Notes under the pieces: generated by a model
What the model saw: the letters and a program-made list of their open reading frames with translations, nothing else
Told to the model about the DNA's origin: nothing
Database searches by the model: none
Assembly (NCBI GenBank): GCA_020850915.1
Contig: JADZDV010000076.1
Coordinates: 1 to 39,843 of the forward strand
Direction: 5' to 3'
DNA length: 39,843 bases
Source: Chloroflexota bacterium
Lineage (GTDB): Bacteria > Chloroflexota > UBA6077 > JADZDV01
Translations under genes and position numbers: made by a program
Part shown: positions 34,601-39,843 of the stretch, in pieces
How the letters are laid out: each line of letters opens with the position of its first letter
Position numbering within the stretch: position 1 is the stretch's first letter

Positions 34601-35621
34601 GATCGAGGCGGCACGGCGGGCAGATCTGCCGGCCCACTTCAGCCTGGTCGTCGTCCCGCATGGCCTCCCGAAAGGCAAGCCGAAAGCCTGCAACTACGGT
34701 CTGATCTACGCCCGCGGCGAATACGTCGTCATCTACGACGCCGAGGATCTGCCTGAGCCGGACCAGCTCAAGCGTGTGCTGGTCGCCTACCGCAAGGCTG
34801 ACCCGCGAGTGGCCTGTATCCAGAGCAAGCTGAACTACTTCAACCGCAATCAGAACCTGCTCACGCGCTGGTTCACCACCGAGTACTCGATGTGGTTCGA
34901 CCTCTTCCTGCCAGGCCTGGACGCCTCGAACGCGCCCATTCCGCTGGGCGGGACGTCCAACCACTTCCGGACCGAGCAGCTCCGCGCGCTGGGCGCCTGG
35001 GACCCGTACAACGTCACCGAAGATGCGGACCTCGGGCTGCGGTTGTTCAAAGCGGGTGGCCGTACGGCCATCATCGACTCCACAACGTACGAAGAGGCGA
35101 ACTCGGACCTCTACAACTGGATTCGCCAGCGGTCGCGCTGGGTCAAGGGCTACATCCAGACGTATCTCGTTCACATGCGGCATCCGGTGCGGCTCTGGAA
35201 GGATATCGGCCCCAGCGCGTTCTTCAGCTTCCAGATGGTCATCGCCGGGACGTTCTTCGGCTTCCTGGTGAATCCGCTGCTCTGGATCATGACGGCGGCC
35301 TGGTTCCTCACCAAGGCGCCGATCATCCAGGCGCTGTTCCCGACGCCGATCTTCTACATCGGCGCTGTGTCACTGTATTTCGGCAACTTCGCGTTTACCT
35401 ATCTGAACGTGGCGGGCTGCCTTCGCCGCGAGTACTACGACATGGTGAAGTACGCCTTGCTGTCGCCGATCTACTGGTCGCTCATGAGCGTGGCTGCCTG
35501 GAAGGGCTTCTTGCAGCTCTTCTACGCCCCCTCGTACTGGGAGAAGACCGACCACGGCCTGTTTGAAGGCGATGTCAGCACGGCTCCCACGTCCTCACTC
35601 CGCGAGCAGGCTGAAGAATGA
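31614..35621 (+). CDS. MshEN-array/GT2 processive polysaccharide synthase (BcsA/NfrB-like)
   Basis: 1335 aa fusion. Residues 30-105 are the second half of an MshEN (GSPII_E N-terminal) module, then five full modules follow at about 112-248, 252-396, 408-543, 549-713 and 716-852. Only the last has the c-di-GMP-type double motif (RTLGERLLESGVITSAELDR, VRLGQALVSMGLVSDEQLAL). Two helices (882-917) lead to a GT2 catalytic domain (950-1195): PVYTILIPLYRETAVLP, LLEEDDVDT (D992/D993), the DxD-type YDAED (D1042, D1045), TED (1135-1137) and QRSRW (1172-1176). Four or more C-terminal helices follow, and the protein ends without a PilZ domain. NfrB-type synthases carry MshEN at the other end. Product likely a beta-linked homopolymer extruded through the membrane; sugar unknown. 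Confidence 0.92.
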   Translation: MIRFIDRFRRPSSNAPAAEVLTPPGGVVVGEESIDRRLLAQFPESFWRAQMVAPLGREGHVVFVASASEFPGPAIEAIARGTGCHVELVLAPPEEVTRRLDAAYGATRPSTELWDSIGELAQSLGVIARPPALPSDFDAPMTVDGLAGLLKIPVDTAIELLALWAYLPRVNLERYTARPALARLLPPEVAHALGVLPVFRSGRVLVVAIGRLPEPGLRARLAQVTGMDPFLVIASPALLSQRLEAAYPPGPQERPQRVQVELTDLVESGALTPGEAQATRLVALRTGERAVEVAERLGYVDEVRLLRALARRLRTQLVDLADVSPTHDVLNVIPRTIARRLGCVALGWRGGALVVAMTDPSDRAAEQTIEELAGRPVRRRLCSARQLEEAIDIWYGPDEVVVPGGAAPALEDCLVLTGALSSQQLNQVRQMAEREDLPVAELLPRVGAVLSEAWAEALGLSSAVPAVRLEEYAPSPRALERLPIETATSLGLLPLRVHGPVLLVATVDPTDSDRLMSAARATGLAVRPVVVTLAALAAAQRRSSEPPEEVAVESRHFGVFLVQSGHLNQDQLAEVLRDMTASGRPIDTSINFLGLMGFEAIADALAEFFGTSRVELSPREVSQDVIDPLGYRVQRRRWVDPEIQPDIARQISEARALELGILPVRRQPEGVVVAAAAPPTADARALLEQALGANILYGAAVRRDLLAAVRRIYRHRTLGERLLESGVITSAELDRAIAMHEATGVRLGQALVSMGLVSDEQLALFLADQQGIPFFDLTNVEIDPAVARMIPEEQERRERLLPIMADSQGVTVAVDDPIGVDEEQLERLLGTPVSLVLTTQHDLDDALDSIYRMEYLEASAFALMQRTPELSASRVLSRGQKVFFLAFLVLSGIAIVLNPLVYFVVLIGFMNIFYVTFSGYKFYLAYKALTHTLEIETTPDEVAALDERDLPVYTILIPLYRETAVLPRLIKAIRSLDYPKTKLDVRLLLEEDDVDTIEAARRADLPAHFSLVVVPHGLPKGKPKACNYGLIYARGEYVVIYDAEDLPEPDQLKRVLVAYRKADPRVACIQSKLNYFNRNQNLLTRWFTTEYSMWFDLFLPGLDASNAPIPLGGTSNHFRTEQLRALGAWDPYNVTEDADLGLRLFKAGGRTAIIDSTTYEEANSDLYNWIRQRSRWVKGYIQTYLVHMRHPVRLWKDIGPSAFFSFQMVIAGTFFGFLVNPLLWIMTAAWFLTKAPIIQALFPTPIFYIGAVSLYFGNFAFTYLNVAGCLRREYYDMVKYALLSPIYWSLMSVAAWKGFLQLFYAPSYWEKTDHGLFEGDVSTAPTSSLREQAEE

Positions 35622-37237
35622 GCGCGGCGGCGACGGCCTATCAGCGGATTATTCCGCGACGTGACTCCAGCCGCGCGCTCAGCGGCAGCCTGTCAGACGA
35701 CGGAAAGGTGTTCATCGTCGCGCTCGCTTTCTTCCTCGCGATGGTCTGGGTGACGGTGTTCCGGCTCAATATGTTCGTGACGGATGCGATGTCACGCACC
35801 GTGCACGCCTGGCAGGTGTTCTTCAGCTACGAGCCGAAACTCACGGCGATGGGCTTCATCTGGGCGCCGTTGCCGACCGTACTCCAGCTTCCGCTGGTCT
35901 TGCTCGCACCGCTGCGCGCGCTGGGCGTCTCTGGCAACCTCGTGACAGCCATCATGGCGGCCGGCACCGCGCTCGTCATCTGGAAGCTGACCGACCGCCT
36001 CGAGCTTTCTCGGACGTTCAAGATCGGCGCTACCGCGCTGTTCTGTCTGAACCCGATGGTCCTGTTCTACGGCTCGAACGGAATGTCTGAGATGACCTTC
36101 GTGTTCTTCACGATGCTGTCCGTGTACGAGCTGATCGTCTGGCGCCGCACCGGTGAGCTCGCTCCGCTCCTCCTCAGTGGGAGCGCGCTGGGAATGGCCC
36201 TGCTGGCGCGGTACGACACGGCGGTCCACGCCGTCCTGACGTTCGGGGTCGTCCTGTTCCTGGCTCAGGAGCTTCGGCCGTGCAAGACGGGCCGGGGGAT
36301 TGCACTGGCCGTCGGCGTCGTCTCTCCGGTCGTCTTCACCGCGGGGCTCTGGATCTTGTTGAACGCCGTCATCATGGGCGATCCATTCCACTTCGCTCGC
36401 GGCGACTACAGCAACGCGGCACAGATCCCCTATCAGATGGCGTTGCTCACGAGTATCTCTCTGCTGAGCGGGAACCCCACCGCGATCGTCGTGTTCATCG
36501 CTCAGCAAGTGAGTGTGCTGTACCCAGCGTTCACCCTCGCGCTGGTGGCGTTGCTCTGGGATTACGTCAAGCATCGCGAGCGGCTCTCGTTGGGCATCGT
36601 GGCCCTGGCGCTGTCGTTCCCCGCATTCCAGGCCGTCAACTTTCTGTTCGGCCAGAGCGCGGCGTTCCTGCGGTACTTCATTCTGGCCATTCCGTACGGC
36701 TTCTTCCTGGTGGCGTTGGCGGTCTCGCGGGCGCCTGCGTGGCGGCGGACTGTGGCAACGGCGCTCGGCCTGGTTGTGCTGGGAGCCTCAAACGTCTCGA
36801 CCGGCTACGCCATGGCCCAGGCGCCGGAGTGGGGCCAGTGGAACGACATCTACCTCCGCGCGCTGCTCACCCAGCGGCCGGAGGACACCTGGAAGGACGA
36901 GCGTGAGATCGCGCGGTTCCTGATGGCCAACACCACCGGACGAGAGGTCCTGCTCGATGACTTCCAGGGGTACCGCGTGATCTTCTTCAGCGGCGACCCG
37001 AAGCGATTCATAGCAAACGCGGATCGCGACTTCGCGGACGCGATCAACCAGCCACAGTCCCACGCGCGGTGGGTCCTGGCGAGCAGCACGCGTCTGGAGG
37101 GTGTGTTGAACGCGATCAATCGACGGTATCCGACGCTCTACGAACGGGGGGCACCCTGGGCAGAGCTGGTCCGCGAGTGGCCAGACGTGGGCTGGCGACT
37201 CTATCGCATCAAGGAGGTCGAGCGTGCGGCTGGATAG
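35618..37237 (+). CDS. ArnT/GT39-like polytopic membrane protein
   Basis: 539 aa with about 10 to 12 membrane helices from residue 30 to 400. The first extracytoplasmic loop, FRLNMFVTDAMSRTVHAWQV, has an Asp where GT-C enzymes hold their catalytic acid, followed by FIWAPLPTVLQLPLVLLAPL, and LFYGSNGMSEMTFVFFTM later, as in membrane mannosyl- or arabinosyltransferase relatives. The last 130 residues are soluble and probably extracytoplasmic (DTWKDEREIARFLMANTTGR, VLLDDFQGYRVIFF). The ATG overlaps the synthase stop and its end overlaps the BcsB-like gene by 14 bp. It may modify the nascent polymer with a lipid-linked sugar. Catalysis is not demonstrated. Confidence 0.8.
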   Translation: MSAAATAYQRIIPRRDSSRALSGSLSDDGKVFIVALAFFLAMVWVTVFRLNMFVTDAMSRTVHAWQVFFSYEPKLTAMGFIWAPLPTVLQLPLVLLAPLRALGVSGNLVTAIMAAGTALVIWKLTDRLELSRTFKIGATALFCLNPMVLFYGSNGMSEMTFVFFTMLSVYELIVWRRTGELAPLLLSGSALGMALLARYDTAVHAVLTFGVVLFLAQELRPCKTGRGIALAVGVVSPVVFTAGLWILLNAVIMGDPFHFARGDYSNAAQIPYQMALLTSISLLSGNPTAIVVFIAQQVSVLYPAFTLALVALLWDYVKHRERLSLGIVALALSFPAFQAVNFLFGQSAAFLRYFILAIPYGFFLVALAVSRAPAWRRTVATALGLVVLGASNVSTGYAMAQAPEWGQWNDIYLRALLTQRPEDTWKDEREIARFLMANTTGREVLLDDFQGYRVIFFSGDPKRFIANADRDFADAINQPQSHARWVLASSTRLEGVLNAINRRYPTLYERGAPWAELVREWPDVGWRLYRIKEVERAAG

Positions 37238-39500
37238 GCTCGCCGGTGTCTGTCGCCTGGTATCGATAGCCCTGCTCGCGTTGACGATCGGCTCGATAGC
37301 CGTGCCGGCGCCTGCGAGGGCCCAGTCCTCACCGTCGCTGATTGGGGACCACTATCCTCGGGCCGACAACGCGCCCAAGACGGACATTAGCTTCAGAGGA
37401 CTGGGGTTCAACGACACGCTCCTCGTCGGGCTGCGCTCCACGCTCGACGTCTTCATCCCCGGCAGCGGCGATCTGACGCTGACCGACAACAACTACATCG
37501 ACGTCGTCTTCTCGCACTCCGAGGTGCTCGACCGTCTGTCCACGATCAACGTTCGCTGGAATGACCTGCACCTGCGCAGCGAATTCCTCACACCGGACAA
37601 CATCGGCCGCACGACCCTCCGGATCCCCCTGCCGGCCGACCGGGTTGACCCGGAGATCAACCGGCTATCGATCATCGCGTACATGCGGATGGGCGACGAG
37701 CCCTGTCCGGATCCCGACAATCCGGCCCTCAACACAACCATCTACGGCGACACGAACGTTCACTATACGTACGGCGGGCCGCGCGCGGTCAGCCTGCAGC
37801 CCGACCTCTCTCGTTTTCCCTGGCCGTTCTTGCGCCTGACGCACCCGCGGCCGAGCGCGGTCAGCTTCATCGTGCCGGCAGAGAGCCCCGCGGCCGATCT
37901 GACAGCCGCCGCTCGCCTCTCCGCTCAGTTCGGCCAGTTGGCTGGTGGCAAGCCGTTCTTCACCAGCCTGGAGCGTGACGGCGCGGTATCCAACGACATC
38001 CTGCAGAATCAGGATCTGGTGCTGATCGGCAAGCCGAGCGATCATCGGATGATTCAGAACCTGGCCGCGACCACCAGGCTGCCGCTGCCGCTGAATCCGA
38101 GCGGACAGTTCGTCGGCCCCGGCAACCAGCCCGTCCCGGCGGACAACGGCGTGATTCAGGAAGTCGTCTCACCCTGGAACCCTGCTCGGAGGGTGCTGGT
38201 GGTCTCCGGCGCCTCTCAGGAGGCGCTCGACCGGGCGACCGGGGTGCTGACCAGCCGCACGTTCAACAAGTCGCTCAGCGGCCAGTACACGATTGTCTCC
38301 GAGGCGCAGGCCAAGACACCGAAGCTACCGGGCAGCGAAGATCGGGCTGCTGGCGTCTACCTGCTCAGCTTCGAGGATCTCGGCCACAAGGAGCCTGAGG
38401 TCGTCTCGGGTGCGGGCAGCCAGCGCATCGTCATCCCGTTCGACTCCTCCCCGCCGGGGCGACGCGCGAGCTACACGCTCAACTTGATCCTGAGCCACTC
38501 GCCAATCCTGGACATCAATCGCTCAAACGTGCGGGTCGTGGTGAACGCCATCCCTGTCTCGAGCATCAACCTGGATAAGACGAACATCGACCGCACGGCT
38601 GTGCGCGTGGACATTCCGTCCGTCGTCCTGCGGCCAGGACCGAACACGCTGGAATTGGTGTTCTCCCTGCGTGTAGAGAACTACGACAACTTCTGTCCCG
38701 CGGTGCCCTCAGAGAAGGCCTGGGCGGCCGTGGACCCGGCCTCACAGCTCCAACTACCGCCAGACCAGCCAAACACCCGCTTCCATCTGGGCCAGTTCCC
38801 TTACCCATTTGTGCGGAGCGGCGACGCGAGCACCACCTTGCTCCTGATGTCGCCAAAACCGGAGGAGCGGCGCGGCTCGCTCGACCTGGCGGTCATCCTC
38901 GGGCGAGCGATGCGCTCCGATCCGACGATGCTCAAGGCCGCGATCGGCGGGCAGGCGAGCCGAGAGGACCTCTCGGCTTCGGACATCATTGTCCACGGCC
39001 TGCCGACCTCCGGACGCGAGTTCGAAGACATCGCCTCTAAGCTGCCCATTCGCCTGCTGAACCAGGGCGGGAGATCGATCGTCGCTGATGTCGGCACGCT
39101 GGCCGTTCGCGACGACGCCAGGCTTGGGATCATCCAGGTCAAGCAGTCGCCCTACAGCAGCGAGCGCGGCCTCCTGATGGTCTCCGGCACGGACATCGAT
39201 GGACTCGGCTGGGCTACCGAGGCGATGAGCACCGTCGGTCTGGCCGGGAATGTGGTGACCGTAACGCCGAACCCGGTGACCGGCATCGGCCAGGACCCGC
39301 TGCGTAAGACGTCCTACACGATTGAAGGCGAACCGACAAAGCCGGTCGTCCAGGAGGCTGCCTCACGCGGGCCATCCCTCGCGATGGTCCTGGCCGTTGC
39401 CGTCGCGGCCCTGATTGCGACCGTCATCGGCGTGCTGTTGTTCTTCACCTGGCGGTCCAACGCTCGCAACCGAGTCTCCTCTGGGACGGTGGACCTATGA
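37224..39500 (+). CDS. BcsB-like periplasmic subunit of a polysaccharide synthase
   Basis: 758 aa from GTG 37224. It has a signal peptide (hydrophobic LVSIALLALTIGSIAVPAPA, cleavage near ARA-Q34) and a C-terminal membrane anchor (718-743). Between these it shows the BcsB plan: a jelly-roll (45-190, with ISFRGLGFNDTLLVGLRSTL, CPDPDNPALNTTIYGD with C161, and a Tyr-rich end), a flavodoxin-like domain (195-365), a second jelly-roll (375-515, with YDNFCPAVPSEKAW, C491), and a second flavodoxin-like domain (515-700). BcsB guides the emerging glycan and contacts the synthase by its anchor helix. Presence of this partner makes the neighbouring GT2 protein a Bcs-type synthase. Its stop overlaps the ATG of the next gene. 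Confidence 0.88.
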   Translation: MRLDRLAGVCRLVSIALLALTIGSIAVPAPARAQSSPSLIGDHYPRADNAPKTDISFRGLGFNDTLLVGLRSTLDVFIPGSGDLTLTDNNYIDVVFSHSEVLDRLSTINVRWNDLHLRSEFLTPDNIGRTTLRIPLPADRVDPEINRLSIIAYMRMGDEPCPDPDNPALNTTIYGDTNVHYTYGGPRAVSLQPDLSRFPWPFLRLTHPRPSAVSFIVPAESPAADLTAAARLSAQFGQLAGGKPFFTSLERDGAVSNDILQNQDLVLIGKPSDHRMIQNLAATTRLPLPLNPSGQFVGPGNQPVPADNGVIQEVVSPWNPARRVLVVSGASQEALDRATGVLTSRTFNKSLSGQYTIVSEAQAKTPKLPGSEDRAAGVYLLSFEDLGHKEPEVVSGAGSQRIVIPFDSSPPGRRASYTLNLILSHSPILDINRSNVRVVVNAIPVSSINLDKTNIDRTAVRVDIPSVVLRPGPNTLELVFSLRVENYDNFCPAVPSEKAWAAVDPASQLQLPPDQPNTRFHLGQFPYPFVRSGDASTTLLLMSPKPEERRGSLDLAVILGRAMRSDPTMLKAAIGGQASREDLSASDIIVHGLPTSGREFEDIASKLPIRLLNQGGRSIVADVGTLAVRDDARLGIIQVKQSPYSSERGLLMVSGTDIDGLGWATEAMSTVGLAGNVVTVTPNPVTGIGQDPLRKTSYTIEGEPTKPVVQEAASRGPSLAMVLAVAVAALIATVIGVLLFFTWRSNARNRVSSGTVDL

Positions 39501-39843
39501 TGAACTACCTGACCACTAACGTATCGCCGATCCGACTGTTGACGGCGCTGGCGGCGGCCTGGCTGATCATCGCCGCGCTCGTCCTGGCGGCCCGTGATAA
39601 CACAGAGGCGATGTACCTCAGCTTCGCCCTCCTGGCGCTGGTCGCAACCGTCGGCCTGGCCCAGTTGGTTCCGTGGCTGGCGGTTGTGCTCGGTGTGCTG
39701 GCGGGAGCGGCGTACACCGCCATCCCCTTCCTGCTGCCGCGCACCGAGCTGAACCCCCCCGGCTTCTCGCCCGTCGGCCTGATCCTGTTCATCCTGGTGG
39801 GGATCCTGGCTGAGCTGACCGGCCGCCAGTTAGTTGCTACGGA
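39497..39843 (+). CDS. multi-pass membrane protein, 3'-truncated by window edge
   Basis: The frame from ATG 39497 stays open to the last base (115 codons plus two bases). The ATG overlaps the BcsB-like stop (ATGA). Three or four hydrophobic helices are seen (LLTALAAAWLIIAALVLAA, YLSFALLALVATVGLAQLV, WLAVVLGVLAGAAYTAIPFL, GLILFILVGILAELTG). This could be the membrane-sensor part of a signalling protein or another transporter-like subunit; the functional domain lies outside the window. Confidence 0.7.
   Translation, partial: MMNYLTTNVSPIRLLTALAAAWLIIAALVLAARDNTEAMYLSFALLALVATVGLAQLVPWLAVVLGVLAGAAYTAIPFLLPRTELNPPGFSPVGLILFILVGILAELTGRQLVAT

Overview
The window is high-GC bacterial DNA, packed with genes that overlap by 4 bp (ATGA or GTGA), and nearly all of them serve extracellular polysaccharide synthesis. 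I favour a Chloroflexota-type organism (Thermomicrobia-like) because of the very high third-position GC, the GTG starts, and a synthase locus with a BcsB-like partner but no visible outer-membrane export gene. This placement is an inference from style; no rRNA or other marker gene is present.

Region A (1-13610, + strand) carries a run of glycan genes: GT4 glycosyltransferases (the first cut by the window edge), a Wzx-type flippase, a SAM methyltransferase, a CelD/BcsL-type acyltransferase, a ChbG/YdjC-type deacetylase, an ArnT/GT39-like membrane glycosyltransferase, an NDP-sugar epimerase and a further glycosyltransferase. It ends in a decayed LLM-class flavin-dependent oxidoreductase gene with two in-frame TAG codons and a frameshift. 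A 190-bp gap at 10384-10572 holds short dispersed or tandem repeats.

Region B (28905 down to 13620, - strand) reads as one 13-gene operon converging on region A. It begins with a UDP-sugar 6-dehydrogenase and a NodB-fold deacetylase. Next come a CMP-nonulosonate trio (cytidylyltransferase, NeuB-type synthase, KdsC-like phosphatase) and a nucleotide-sugar epimerase. Two CDP-glycerol-transferase-like proteins flank a Wzm/Wzt ABC exporter. Three GT4 genes follow, the last encoding two complete GT4 enzymes in one chain. The trio has no 2-epimerase beside it, which suits a route through a 9-phosphate and possibly KDN rather than Neu5Ac.

Region C (29540 to the right edge, + strand) diverges from B across a 0.6-kb spacer with candidate back-to-back promoters, an 18-bp palindrome and a small membrane-protein ORF. 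It encodes a synthase-type polysaccharide machine. Its core is a 1335-aa protein with five and a half tandem MshEN (GSPII_E N-terminal) modules fused in front of a BcsA/NfrB-like processive GT2 domain. Around it are a BcsB-like periplasmic subunit, an ArnT-like membrane protein, a small two-helix membrane protein, a proline-rich protein with a C-terminal ferredoxin-like domain, and the start of another membrane protein. Since the last MshEN module looks canonical for c-di-GMP binding and no PilZ domain follows the synthase, I infer a c-di-GMP-gated polysaccharide synthase with a replaced and multiplied sensor. This is the most novel system in the window.

Together the window holds parts of all three bacterial polysaccharide export strategies (flippase, ABC transporter, synthase) side by side.
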